DNA of 64,000 bases from Carettochelys insculpta (GCF_033958435.1 NC_134137.1:317873501-317937500); one strand, 5' to 3'. Positions 36,211 through 47,695 are shown, counted from the stretch's first letter. The notes: generated from the letters alone by a model not told the origin. Numbers and translations are program-made.

Positions 36211-37896
36211 TTATTGAAACCAACAAAAACGATGAATATTTTTAAACAGGAATGGAGGAACTACGTACATGGGGGGAGCAGCTATTAAAGGGGGATGGGA
36301 CATGACAACTATTTGTAATGAGGGGGGGACTAAGTACAAAGGGCGGGGGCTGGGTGGCCCAGTCCTTGGACACCTTCCCCTACTGTCCAGCACCTGGCGT
36401 GGTGGGGCGCAACCCATGCCTGGGACAGAGCCCCCATCAAGGCCGGGTCTGGGCTGGGAGGACCAGCAGGTATGGCCAGGCTGGCTCCTGAGCCCTGTGG
36501 TCCTCCTCCTCGGTGGGCTCCAGGGCAGGTGGATGGTGGCTGTTAGGGACGGTGGCTGGAGCGGAGGGGGCAGCATCCGCTTGGCAATCTGCTCCAGGGT
36601 CCCGGCCATCCGCTTGAAGGTCTGGATGAAGAACCCCCAGGCATCCTGGTTCCAGGCCAGTGCTCTCTCCTGCAAGTGGAGCTGGTGCTCCTCCACTTGC
36701 AGACCGTGCTCTGACACCTCCACCTGGCACTGGAGGGTTGCGAGGACCTGAGTGTCAGCGGCCGCCCACGGCTGGCTCTGGCAGTGATGGGCTTCTGCCA
36801 GGGCCGGTCCCTGATCTGTCACCTGGCTACCATGATGCGATGTCCCGGGCGGGTTGTCCAGCACAGCAGATGCAGTGCTTGCACTGTCATGGCCCTCAGA
36901 TGTTGCGGCTGTGGAAGAGAGCAGGGAAGAGTGAAAACAGCTGTTAGTCTGGGCCCTTACCCGTGGCCTACATCCCCCACCCCTCTGATGCTGGGTCCCC
37001 TTCCCCTGTCCCCCAGGATAATAGGTGTGGTGTCCTGGTTGGTGACCCTCTTCGGGGGTTCTGCTCCCCCCTACTCCCAGGGATGGGGCATGGCACTGTC
37101 CTGGGGGTCAGTGCTGATGGGCTCTGGGGGCCATGCTGCTGCTGTCCCAGGGCCAGGGCCTGGCTGGGCCATGGTGGTCCGGGGTCAGCTGGGTGTGGGG
37201 AGGGCCCGGGTCCTGTCTCTTGCCCCCACCCCTTAACTTGGAGATGTGTGCTTGGGGTTAATACATGATGGTCTGCTTCCACAGTTGGGGGACACCCATC
37301 GGGCACACACACTGCTGGAGCTGTGGTAGGGAAGGTCAGTTAGGAGCCCCCCATCACTTGAACCCTCCTCCTCCTCTGCTGTCCCAGGGGTGGGCTCCTC
37401 TGGGGGCTCCAGGGGTACAGGACTGGCCTCTGGGCTGGTCTCCAACTCCAGGGCCCGCTGGGGCTCCTCAGCTGAGGTGTCAAGGGTGGCCAGGGTGGAG
37501 GAGGTATATCAGGGGCCCAGGATTTCCCTGAGCTCCTTGTAAAAGGGGCAAGCAGCAGGGGTGGCCCCAGACTGGCTGGCCGTGTCCCAGGCTCAGGCCT
37601 AACCCTGCCGCAGCTCCTTGACTTTATTCTTGACATGGTCAGAAGTGTGGACAGGGTGATCCCAGGCAGCCAGGCCCTCAGCCAGCCAGGCAAACACATC
37701 TGTGTTCTGCTGCTTGCTCTCCATTATCTGGAGCACCTCTTCCTTGCCCCAAAGCCCCAGCAGGTCCAGGATCTCAGCGTCCGACCAGGAGGGGCCCCCA
37801 GGTCCGACCAGGAGGGGCTGAGCAGGATGGTTGGGAGCCTTGGGTCCCCCAGAGGTGTCTGCCCCAGGGCTGCTCAGGGGGCTGGCTGGCTGCCAT
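36211..37896 (-). pseudogene. Element B (inner) Myb/SANT-like gene, broken
   Basis: Minus strand from ATG at 37896 (MAASQPPEQPWG). A 23-bp tandem duplication (two copies of CCCCTCCTGGTCGGAC, about 37778-37818) shifts the frame just before the domain: GGPSWSDAEILDLLGLWGKE, then DHVKNKVKELRQG with stops, then CPFYKELREILG. The donor at 37264 is a poor gtatta; the acceptor tttccacag precedes 36908; the intron is phase 1. Exon 2 (36908-36211) is open, with HGLQVEEHQLHLQERALAW, and reads past the normal stop for about 35 residues. Accessory DNA-binding role by family, inactive here. Confidence 0.7.
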
Positions 37897-38480
37897 GGGT
37901 GCTGGGTGGGGGATCAGGGTGTCTGGAGGGCCGTGCAGGGTGTGCACATATCTGTGCTGCTGCCTGCACACTCTCAGCTTCCTGCTACAGGAAATCCAGG
38001 GCTGTGGAGCTTTAAGGGCTGTTGCATGCGGCGACCATAGAGCCCCGCAGGGGCTGGACAGAGATTCTTAACCCCCCAGCTGATGGCCACCATGGAGGAC
38101 CCCGCTTTTTTGATGTAGCAGGATGCAGATCGTCTACACGTGCCCTACTTCAACATTGGACGTCAAAGTAGGGTGCTATTTCCATCTTCTTATGGGGACA
38201 GCGATTTCGACATCTTGCGGCCTTACGTCGATTTCAACTTTGAAATAGTGCATGGCGCATGTAGATGCGCCGTGCGCTATTTTGAAGTTGGGACAGCTAT
38301 TTCGATATAGCCGGCTAGCATAGACACGGCTGATGTAGCGCACCCCTACGTGAACATTGAACATCGATGGCACCAGCCTCAGAGGATGTGTGGACGCTAT
38401 TTGTCAAAGTAGCTTATTATGATGTCGCTACTTCAAAATAAGCTACTTCAACTTAGTGTTCCAGGGTAGATGTAGCTAGT

Positions 38481-41400
38481 GTTGTGTAGTCCAAGTAATG
38501 GATGCATTGGCAAATAAAAGGTAGGAAGGATAGCAATTAAGGAAGGCACAGAAGGGCTGTAGCAGGTCCAATGTAAATGTTTAGAAGAGTGAAAACAATA
38601 CCTTTTTTCACATGTGATGCCTAAATTTATAGGTTTGACCAACACAGAATTAAATAGTGCCTAGCAAATAAAAGGGTTCCAGTCCACAGTTATACTCTGC
38701 ATAGGTGTAATCTGATCAGACATGAATAATGTTACTGTGTATACTGGTAGTCACAAGCCACAGACCAAGCATGGAAAGAACAGAAGGAAAGAAAATGTGA
38801 CAGAGTCACATGGAATCTAAATATGGAATGAAACAGCATCACTTTTCTGACTATCCCTACCTTTCAGAAGTACAAAGCAGGTGGCTGTTAGAGGATTGAT
38901 CTTTTCTCCTTTTAGATGTGTTTAAAACTAGAAAATGTGTCAAGCATAATTTTCACATAATTACAATGAAATTGAATACAGATGTTCAAAATAGCATGGT
39001 GATTAAACAGAATTTGAACTTGGAATTTACAGTCTATGAAGTTCTTGTGAATCATGTTGGTTCTAATTCACATACAGGGAATGCTAATCAAACTAGATTT
39101 GAGCCTCAGGTTAAAAGGGGCCCTTTCATCACCCTCCACTGGTAACTTTTAAGATTCATTGTATTTTTAATCAGGCTGTAGGATAGGTGATTTAAGATTT
39201 CTATTCCAGGTTCAAGGCTTTAAAGATGACCTGAAGAACATAACTTTTCATTAAAATACAATTATTTTAAAATTATGGATTTCCATAAGCAGAAACTGTG
39301 AAATTTGTATTGCTGCTAAAGGCAATAAATCATGACAAACTTGTGGTGCTTGGGGCTTTCCTAATGCAACCATCAACTTTTCCACTGTCTCCAGTATTCC
39401 AGGATGATGTATTCTGAAATGTTTCAAGCACTGATTTCTTTCCACTGTGGCCTCCACTCAGTCTGCCGTGTCTGTAGGCTCTTATTTTATGTGTTTTAAA
39501 GGTGAAGTTTAAACTATTCTGAATACCTATTCCATGCATATTTCTGCACTTATTCAACTTTAGTAGCATAGAAACCACCATAATTTATTGGATTAATAGT
39601 CCAATTTGCCAGGATCCTGTACTATAGGGGATTTCTACACTGCCATCGCAGCATGTAGGGTTTGTGCAGTTATAAACTGCTGTGAAAAGGCAAATACTGA
39701 AAGCGCTTGTAAATGAAAATGAACAATGTGAGAACAAGGGGGCTATCCTGTATGTGAATACAAACAAAAGACTGATACAGGGTATCTCAAGGTGGAGAAA
39801 GACACTTTAGACACATCCATAGTCCAAAGATGGTGCCATGAGTGCAAGGGACTGACTATGATGCCATCTCTTGGTTTCTTCCAGTTCTGTGATTCAAGAG
39901 GTACCTTGAGGAACTGGGGTGATTCATGAAAGATTGGGTCTTAGTTCTTTGGGGCTAGCAAGCACTGCCAAAGACTGACCTTAGGGGTGATAATCTACTT
40001 TATTAGACAGGAAAGGCTGCTGGTAAAGCCTAGGCTCAGGTTTGCATTTCATATGTGACTGTTTCCATCACTGACAGCTGCTTATTTGGATTTCTGTTCC
40101 TTTTTAAATACAATTACTGGTTCACTACATTTGAACTCAAATGTGTGATACAGGAATGGTGGGCTAAGGTGAACCTGGTGTATGTTGCTCCATTGGGAAT
40201 GGAGAATCTGGAAAATCTATGGACCGCTCGCTCTCTTGTTCTCTCGCTTCTCTCGCTCTCTTGTTCTCTCTGGCTCTCTCGCTCTCTTGTTCTCTTACTG
40301 TGGGTAAATACTTAGCTAATTGTTGGGACACAGAGAGAGCATGATTTGGTGAGCCAGTTGTTAGGGAATCAGTGGAAAAACTTCAGCAGGAGAGACTGAG
40401 GGAACCCCACATTAGGTTATTCCAAAGCTCAGTTTCTAGAGGGGCAGAGAAGGGACAATGTGAATATGGATGCTCCACATTCCAGCTGAGTTCCCTAATC
40501 ACTGAGTTGAAAGTTACAAGGAGGACACCACCACTTGCTCTCCACCTCCACCTATTTTGTGTGGAGAAAGTCTGGTGCCTAACTCACCTGTAAGCCTATT
40601 ATCGTGGCTTATGTGTCTCCCATTCTTTGACCCTATTTCTATCTACTCTTTGTACAGAGAAGATAGGCTTCAAACTTGGGTTTATGGGTCAGTGTTCCTG
40701 TGATTTTCTAGGCACCTGAATTAGGTCTCACCACAATCAGCATTGCAATAACTAAATCCCTTTGTGGATACCATGCAAAGAGTCATTCTTTAATTGAACA
40801 TTAAAGTACGTTTAATGAAAGCATCTTAAGATACAGACACAATTGCTCTATTTCTGATTCTCTAGGCGGGTTTTAGCAAAAAACAAAATGCAATAATGCA
40901 ATGGGGACAGAATATTGGATGTTCTGTGTATATATGACACAATGCTTCTTACTATACACAAAAAAGCCAACTTCAATACACACCCACACCCACACCCACA
41001 CCCACACCCCCACTAAAGACCTCCGTTTATGCAGTGACACATTTATTTGCAGCTGCAGTCCTGCAGTAATGGTTAACATAAATCCTTACTATGGCTTTAA
41101 TTTAACAAAAGCAAGACCATTTAAATTTCTCAAGGATTTAATAATAAGTTTATTATAGTACATTGGGCTGGTCTTAAAATTTATGAGCCAACATTTCCCA
41201 TCATTTTAGGTGATTAATCATTTTAATACCACTTAATTTGATAATACAAACATTTGTCAGGTATTTTAATATAGCAACCACCCTTAGTGACAGAAAAAAA
41301 TGTTTCTGGAATATATTAATATCAGTTTCTTACACTTACAGAAGATATCTATCAAGGAATTAAATGAATTTGTTTTGCCTACACAAAATCCATGTAAAAT

Positions 41401-41641
41401 GGAAATGCTAGGGTTCTGATAAAAGAAGTTAATGCAACAACCTTGGAACCCTGTCCAGTCAGTCTCACAGCAATGAATGGATCATCTCATTATGAAAGTA
41501 TAAAGTAATTTAAGTGTTTATCCAGCAGACTCTTTGAAGAACAAAAATGTTTCATACTCCTGGAGGCTACTGTTGATTCCTTTTAAAATATTGAATATTT
41601 TGATTTGACAGGGCCAACATTAACTCTATTCTTTATTACAT
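38481..41641. other. No gene; simple repeats at 40225-40295 and 40977-41010
   Basis: 3.2 kb of mostly AT-rich DNA. A CT-rich run (CTCTCTTGTTCTCTCG units) lies at 40225-40295 and a CACACC hexamer array at 40977-41010. Nothing else recognised. Confidence 0.5.
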
Positions 41642-42068
41642 AATAGCCGCGTCTACACGTGCACGCTACTTCGAAGTAACGGCACTAACTTCGAAATAGC
41701 GCCCGTCGCGGCTACACGCGTCGGGCGCTATTTCAAAGTTAACTTCGACGTTAGGCGGCGAGACGTCGAAGTCGCTAACCTCATGAGGGGATTGGAATAG
41801 CTCCCTACTTCGACGTTCAACGTCAAAGTAGAGACCGTGTAGACGATCCGCGCCCCGCAACGTCGAAATTGCCGGGTCCTCCATGGCGGCCATCAGCTGG
41901 GGGGTTGAGAGACACTCTCTCCAGCCCCTCAGCTCACTGGTGGCCGCGTGGAGCGGCCCCTTAAAGGTCCCCTCCCCCTCCCTTCCTCTGCAGGAAGCTG
42001 AGGGAATGTGCAGGCTGCAGCCTGCACACGTGGCCAGCCTGCCTCACCCTCAGCCCCACACAGCTCCG

Positions 42069-44112
42069 ATGGCTGGTCAGCAGCCCCCCCAGCGCCCCCA
42101 GGGGACCCCCCCCAAGGGGAGCCAGGGCATCCAGGCTGGCAAGCGGCAGCGGGGCCCTTCCTGGACGGAGGCCGAGCTGCGGGACCTGCTGGGGCTCTGG
42201 AGCGAGGAGGAGGTGCTCCAGGTAATGGGGAGCAAGAGGCGGAACGGGGATGCGTTCGCTCGGCTGGCCGACGGCCTGGTTGCCCAGGGTCACCCTGCCC
42301 GCACTCCTGACCACGTCAGGAGTAAGGTCAAGGAGCTGCGGCAGGGTTACTCCCGGGCCCGGGATGCGGCCAGCCGATCTGGGGCCGCCCCCGTCACTTG
42401 CCCCTTTTACAGGGAGCTCAGGGACATCCTGGGCTCCCGGCACACCTCCTCCCCTCCGGCCACCCTTGACACCTCGGCCGACGAGCCCCAGCAGGCCCTG
42501 CAGACGGAGTCCGCCCCGGAGGCAAGCCCCGCACCCCGGGGGCCTCCCCCGGAGGCCACCCCCGGGACATCGCGGCAGGAGGAGGAGGAGGAGGAGGAGG
42601 AGGGGGGCTCCTCCTCCGCAGAATCTGGGCTGCAGATCCTCCTCCTGCCATCCCAGAGCAGCAGCCGGGCCTCCACCCCCCGGGGATCTCCGGACCGTGG
42701 GAGCGGACCGACAGGTAGGTACCCCCCTCTGGTGGACACCCCTGGGCTTGAGGGGCGGGGGTAAGAGATATGTGTCCAGGGCCCCCCACATGGTCACGTG
42801 GCCATGGCCCCAAGGACACCAGGGCCATGGCCCTCACAGCACTGCATCAGCCCCTGCCCCCCCCACCCCGCATGAGTGTGCCATGCCCCATCCCCGGGCC
42901 AGGGGGGAGGGGAACCTCGAGGGGCCCCCGGGAGGAGAGGGTGGGACACCCCGCAGCAGCAGCATGTGATGGAGTGCGGGGAGTGCAAAAGGGAGACTCA
43001 GGCTACATATGAGCAACAAGAGCCGAATAGCTCCCACGGGCAAAGGAGGATCCTGGGGCTACAGCTGGCAGGTGACACCTCTGCCCTGAACAAACATGAG
43101 GGAGGAGCCGAGCTGGCTTGGACTTCGGGGGCAAGGGCAGGGCCCACAGGTAGAGGCTAGGGGAAGGGAGAGCTGGAAGGCAGCCAGCCAGAGGAGGGGG
43201 AAAGCTGCATCCCAGAGGGGTACCCCTTGGGGTCTTCTCCCCAGGATGGGTTGGAAGGACTGTCTCTTCCGACAGCTGGTGCTGTCACTCCTGGCAGAAA
43301 CTGGCCATCTGTGGCCTAAGAAACCTCTCCTGCTGTCAGACCCTGCGGGGTGAAGTGAGAGTCGCTCCCACCAGGGGACGGGGTGCAGGGCAGGGGGACC
43401 CCTGAACCCCATCCATCACAGCAGCATCTCCCGGGGATGGGGATGGGGAACCTGCAGCACAGGGCTGGGGGGACAAAGGCCACGGCTCGGGGCCCACACT
43501 AACGCCTGTCTCCATTCTTCTTCCCCCCCTCCTCTCCTGTGTCCTGCACCTGCACCATCCGAAGGACCGGAAGAGAGCGTCGGCGAGGCGTCGGTCGTCC
43601 CGGAGAGCCCTCCGGGACCATCGCTCCAGGCCAGCCCCTCGGCCGAGGACCGACCAGCCCCACAGCGGGCTAGCCGGCGGACCCCGCGCCACCAACCACC
43701 GCCGCCGACGGACCCCCAGCTGCTGGCCATCCACCGTCGGCAGCTGGAGGTCGCGGAGCAGCACCTCCAGCTGCAGGAGCGGGCGCTGGCCTGGCGCCAG
43801 GAGGCATGGGGGGCCTACATGGAGACATTTAACCGCTTGGTGGACTACCTGGCCCCCCATGCCGCGCCGGCCGCCACATTGCCCGCCCTGCCTGCTCCTG
43901 CAGCCCCACCACCAGCTGCTCCGCCCATCACCGTCCCGTCCGCCGTCGCCCCGCCACCCACCGGCGGGGGCCGGAGCGCTGAGGGATCCCTGGAGCCACC
44001 TGACACTTGCCGGCCACCGTACCTTCCGGTCCAGCCCGCTCCCACCCAGCCATGGACCAGGCTGCGACCACGGTGGGGCTCCCGGCCGCCAACGCCCAGT
44101 GCCGGGCTATAG
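42069..44112 (+). CDS. Element C Myb/SANT-like accessory protein, two exons, open
   Basis: Exon 1 42069-42714 and exon 2 43565-44112 give about 397 aa; an upstream in-frame ATG at 41883 would add 62 residues, but MAGQQPP matches the leader region of other copies better. Residues about 30-122 form a Myb/SANT-like domain with three Trp/aromatic landmarks (PSWTEAELRDLLGLW, VRSKVKELRQGYSRARDA, CPFYRELRDILG). A Pro/Ser-rich linker with an eight-Glu run follows, then a helical QLEVAEQHLQLQERALAW segment that may dimerise or bind the transposase. The intron is phase 1 (gtaggt donor). The usual acceptor is mutated; an AG at 43563-43564 keeps frame, so splicing there is inferred. By analogy with zebrafish Harbinger3, it would bind element ends and import the transposase. 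Expression unknown. Confidence 0.7.
42965..43418. mobile_element. Solo-LTR-like insertion in the Myb intron of element C
   Basis: 454 bp starting TGTGATGGAG and ending CCATCCATCA (TG...CA with a short TGATGG inverted repeat), flanked by a perfect 5-bp duplication CAGCA (42960-42964, 43419-43423). The equivalent introns of copies A and B lack this block. A 5-bp duplication with TG...CA ends is typical of gypsy or retroviral LTRs. No internal coding region, hence solo. Orientation undecided. Confidence 0.65.
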
Positions 44113-45333
44113 GGGCGAGGGGCCCGGGACGTGGCCCCCCGCCTTGTATATAGTTGGACCGTATTGTTTTCTGCCCCCGGTGTGCCCCGTCCCCCCCATG
44201 TAAATAGTTCTCCCCTTTATCCTCCCTGGTTTTCTTTTGATTATTGAGGACTGTTGCTTCTTTGTATTGTTTTATTTTTGTACATATTGCTTTTGTTCAA
44301 CATGTTTGTACATAGTTTTTGGTTTTTGGTTCAAATATTTATTTACAGTTCCAAAAAAAACGTTTGGAAGGAAAAAAAAAGTTTAAGTTCAGCCACAAGT
44401 GCGTGCTGTCATTTGTCCAGGACAAGTGGGAGGGGGGTGCGGTGGGGTGCTCCATGGTGTAGGCGTTGGGGCAGGAGTGTGGTGGAGGAAGGGGCGGGCA
44501 GTAGGGGGCCTGGGCAGAGTTCACCCCGCGGCCTGTTCATCAAAGTGGGCCCGCAGGGCCTCCCGGACCCGGGTCCCCTCGGGGTCCACCTGCCGACTGG
44601 GAGCAGCAGGTGGCTGGACGTCTCCCCTGCCGGCCTCCGCAGCCCAGCCCTGGGAAAAGGTGTCCCCCTTGCTCTCCACCAAATTGTGCAGGGCGCAGCA
44701 GGCACCCACAATCTGGGCGATGTTGTTGGGGCCTGCATCCAGGCGGGTCAGGAGACATCTCCAGCGTCCCTTCAGGTGGCCAAATGAGCGCTCCACCACC
44801 TGGCGCGCGTGGTTCAGGCCCTGGTTGAAGCGCTCCTGGCTAGCGGAGAGATGGCCCGTGTAGGGGTGCATGAGCCACGGCCGGAGGGGGTAGGCCACAT
44901 CTGCGATGACGCGGAAGGGCATGGTGGTGTCCCCCAGAGGGATCTCCCGCTGGGGGATGTAGGTCCCCGCCTCCAGCCGGCGGCACAGGCCCGAGTTCCG
45001 GAAAACCCGGGTGTCGTGGGTGCTGCCAGGCCAGCCCACATAAATGTCCTGGAAACTTCCCCGGCTGTCCACCAAGGCCTGGAGGACGACAGAATGGTAG
45101 CCCTTTCGATTGAGGTATCATCCTCCACTGTGATGCGGGGCGCGGATGGGGATGTGAGTCCCATCCAGAGCCCCGAAGCAGTTGGGGAAGCCCAGGGTGG
45201 CAAAGGCGGCGATGGTGGCATCTGGGTCCCCCAGCCTCACGAGCCTGTGCAGGAGCATCGCGTTGATGGCACGCACAACCTGCAGAGAAAGTACACGGGA
45301 CAGCACCAATGAGGGGTGAGCAGGGTGTACGTG

Positions 45334-45429
45334 GCCCTGCCCTGCCCTGCCCTCCCCTGCCCTGGCCCCCCTGCCCTGCCCTGCCCTCCCCTGCCCTGGC
45401 CTCCCCTGCCCTGCCCTGCCCTGCCCTCC
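45334..45429. repeat. CCCTG pentanucleotide array in the transposase intron
   Basis: CCCTG units interspersed with CCCTC and CCCTGG, lying in the transposase intron of element C. Expansion inside the intron leaves coding sequence untouched. Confidence 0.8.
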
Positions 45430-45884
45430 CTCCGTGGGTTCGCTTACCTCCATGAAGACAGCCCCGACGGTGGCCTTGCCGACACCAAACTTCTGGCCCA
45501 CGGATCGGTAGCTGTCTGGAGTGGCCAGCTTCCAGCCAGCGATGCCGACCCGTTTCTGCACTGTGAGGGCACGCCGCATGGCGGTGTCCTGGTGCCTGAG
45601 TGCAGGGGTGAGCCACTGGCACAGCTCCCGAAATGTCTGCCGGCTCATCCTGAAGTTCCTGAGCCAGCAGTCGTCGTCCCACTCCCCAAGCACCAGCCGC
45701 TCCCACCAGTCGGTGCTGGTGGGGTAGCTCCACAGCTGCCGGCGTGTGAGGCGGGGGGGGGCGGGGTGCTGCAGGGGTAGGGGTTGAGCCCTGATGCTCT
45801 GGGGGCATCTCCTCCTCTGGGGCAAGGAGGTGCTCAGCTGCCTCCCGCATGGCACGGAGCAGGGAGGGCTGGGTGGACCTCTAG

Positions 45885-45911
45885 CTGCTGCTGCTGCTGC
45901 TGCTGCTGCTG
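45885..45911 (-). repeat. CAG repeat encoding a polyglutamine tract
   Basis: Nine consecutive CAG codons just after MDP in the element C transposase. The same position in both B copies has a shorter tract, and D has an interrupted one (CAGCTGCCGCAGCAGCAG). Confidence 0.85.
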
Positions 45912-46281
45912 GGGGTCCATTACTGCGGCGCCCGGGGTCTGTGTGCCTATGGCTCCTCAGACCGCGTGCTGTGCAGGCTGAGTGTGTCTGGGAGGGGCCC
46001 TTTAAGGGAGCGGCTAGCTGTTGCCCCGGAAGCGCTAGTCCGCCCTGTGACCCTGTCTGCAGCTGTGCCTGGCATCCCTATTTCAATGTGTGCTACTTTG
46101 GCGTGTAGATGTTCCCTCGCTGCGCCTATTTCGATGTTGGGCTGCAGAACGTCGAAGTTGAACATCGACGTTGCCGGCCCTGGAGGACGTGTAGACGCTA
46201 TTCATCGAAATAGGCTATTTCGATGTTGCTACTTTGAAATTAGCTACTTCGATGTAGCGTGCACGTGTAGACGTAGCCAAT

Positions 46282-47385
46282 TAGAGATATTTACATTTAA
46301 GCATTCCCAATAGGTAAGGCAATAAACACAAATATGAAATGTATTTAGAAGGTTAAACTAATTATGGGATTTTTTTTCAGAGAGACAACTACCAGTGCTA
46401 ACCATAATATTAATACTATTATAAGAACTAATATTTAAATTACAAATATGAAGGATGAGTGGGGTGCAAAAACAAAAAAAACAAAAAAAACAAAAAAAAA
46501 TCCAACCATCACCATGCCTTAGAATAGTCTCAAACATCAACTCTTTATCTGAGATCCAAATCTTAAGAATATTTTCTTTTATTGCTCTTTGAATTAAATT
46601 TATAAATAGAGATGGGTAAATGCTAACAGTTATAAAAGCTGCTTAATTTGCCTTTTGTACTCAGTTGTCTCTTCCAGAGCTCTTTTACAGTACTTCCACA
46701 TTGGAATAAAGATCCCGTCCAGCTCTTCATTATGAGTCACTCTTGTGTCTTTGTGTCCTTTTGCCGGAAAAGAATAGAGAGTAAGATTACAGCACCAAGG
46801 GCATGAAGTATGTCTTCTTATGTTTTGTACAGGGCTGAGCATTCATTAGCATTTACTTACTAATGTGTTTTCAAGTATTACATTTCAATGCTTTTTACTT
46901 GTAATTAACCACAGTACTATTATGTTACCAACGCCAGCATGAAAATAACTACATTGTATTACCAGTATTCCACTGTGCTTAAAATGAGTTTCCATTATAT
47001 TCTTTGATTAAAAGGATGATGAAGGAAAATGGCTTTTGTATGGTGTTATTCTCAATAGATTCTTGAAAGAAGGCAAATAAACTACTAAAAAAGAGATGAT
47101 ATGCCTGATAATTTTAACATGATTTACTCTCTTTTTTCAAAAAAAAAGAGCCATGAAGCTGTTCTTTCTTCAGGGAAAGAAATACAGGATATAAAAGTTT
47201 AATGTGATGGAAATATTTGGACATTTTTCACCTAATACATTAAGATGAAATATTAATTTTAATTTATTTGAATTAAATTACTTTTAAAAGTTAAAATTAA
47301 AAAAAATTGTAATTAATTTTACACTATTTTAAATAGGGGTTGTGGGGAACAGATGAAGCACTGCTGTAAACCCTGGAGATACACG
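46282..47385. other. No annotatable feature
   Basis: AT-rich, with A-rich AAAACAAAAAAAAC runs near 46470-46500. Nothing coding. Confidence 0.5.
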
Positions 47386-47625
47386 CAACTGAGTTCTGCA
47401 TGTCTTGGGTTAAAGCGACTGTTGTCCCTGACAGGAGCAGGGAAACTGCTCCTATCGGGGCAGCAGCCTGGCTCCAGGCTCCCAGTCTCACAGTGGGAGC
47501 TCAGGAACTGACCAGCACACGTACTGGTCAGTTTCCCAGGTCCCACCATTGCAGAGACCTGGGAGGCAGGCTGCTGCCTGGTTCCTGGCTCCCCACCTAT
47601 CAAGGGTAACTCCCTGAGTTACTCA
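47386..47625. repeat. Second copy of the GC-rich repeat seen at 60-544
   Basis: Shares GGAGCAGGGAAACTG, GGGCAGCAGCCTGGCTCCAG and GAACTGACCAGCACA with the block at the left edge of the window. Class unknown. Confidence 0.5.
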
Positions 47626-47695
47626 AAAATTCAACTTATGCGGAGTTGCCAAGAATACAACATCTGCATAAATCATCTGTCTACTGTACTTGAGA

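Larger units (their letters stand above)
30961..38477. mobile_element. Composite Harbinger element B (two elements head to head), TSD AGT
   Basis: The outer ends AGCCTCGTCTACACTAGCC and complement AGCTACATCTACCCTGGAAC are flanked by a perfect AGT duplication (30958-30960, 38478-38480). The gene order is Myb(+), transposase(-), transposase(+), Myb(-). The segment 38332-38477 matches the transposase-side terminus of element C (46130-46278) in direct orientation, so it is the distal end of the left element. A complete Myb-side terminus ends just before it at 38331 (complement AGCCGTGTCTATGCTAGCC), belonging to an inverted inner element, 34507-38331. Both elements have lost the stretch between transposase start and TIR at the 34507 junction. 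All four genes are broken. Confidence 0.8.
44521..45920 (-). pseudogene. Element C transposase (HARBI1-like DDE), nearly intact
   Basis: Minus strand from ATG 45920: MDP, nine Gln, then LEVHPAL. A frameshift near 45860 leads into MREAAEHLLAPEEE; a second, in a C-run near 45755, leads into the body with WWERLVLGEWDDDCWL and TPDSYRSVGQKFGVGKATVG. Exon 1 ends at 45448 (ATGGAG/gtaagc); the phase-0 intron is 45280-45447; exon 2 starts VVRAINAMLLHRL. The catalytic Asp is in ALDGTHIPIRAP; an in-frame TGA after HSGG (about 45117) replaces Cys of the B copies; then GYHSVVLQALVDSRG, Asp in VIADVAYPLRPW, Glu in VVERSFGHLKGRWR, ending FDEQAAG. The whole triad is present. Cuts and pastes element ends in its intact form; this copy has two frameshifts and one stop, the C-run slip possibly being a sequencing error. 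Confidence 0.85.
41645..46278. mobile_element. Harbinger element C, best-preserved two-gene copy, TSD AAT
   Basis: 4.6 kb; ends AGCCGCGTCTACACGTGCAC and complement GGCTACGTCTACACGTGCAC, flanked by perfect AAT (41642-41644, 46279-46281). Subterminal zones 41660-41875 and 46080-46260 are rich in CTACTTCGAAGTA and CTATTTCGATG motifs. It is CpG-rich compared with the surroundings, suggesting youth. Contents: Myb-like gene (+, intact coding) and transposase (-, three lesions), convergent, with a solo-LTR-like insertion in the Myb intron. Confidence 0.9.

Noticed and set aside
30961..38477. A single giant palindromic element or host inverted duplication
   Set aside because: The halves are too diverged and the right edge carries an extra terminus in direct orientation, so nesting fits better.
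40977..41010. CACACC array as a telomere-like or CRISPR-like repeat
   Set aside because: Simple hexamer microsatellite, too short, no spacers and not TTAGGG.
41961..42797. 278-aa minus-strand open frame opposite the element C Myb gene
   Set aside because: GC-rich antisense shadow of exon 1; Pro/Gly/Arg composition and no recognisable domain.
44840..45850. 336-aa minus-strand open frame in element C
   Set aside because: Only its first 40 or so residues lie in the true transposase register; the rest runs through the intron and exon 2 in the wrong frame.
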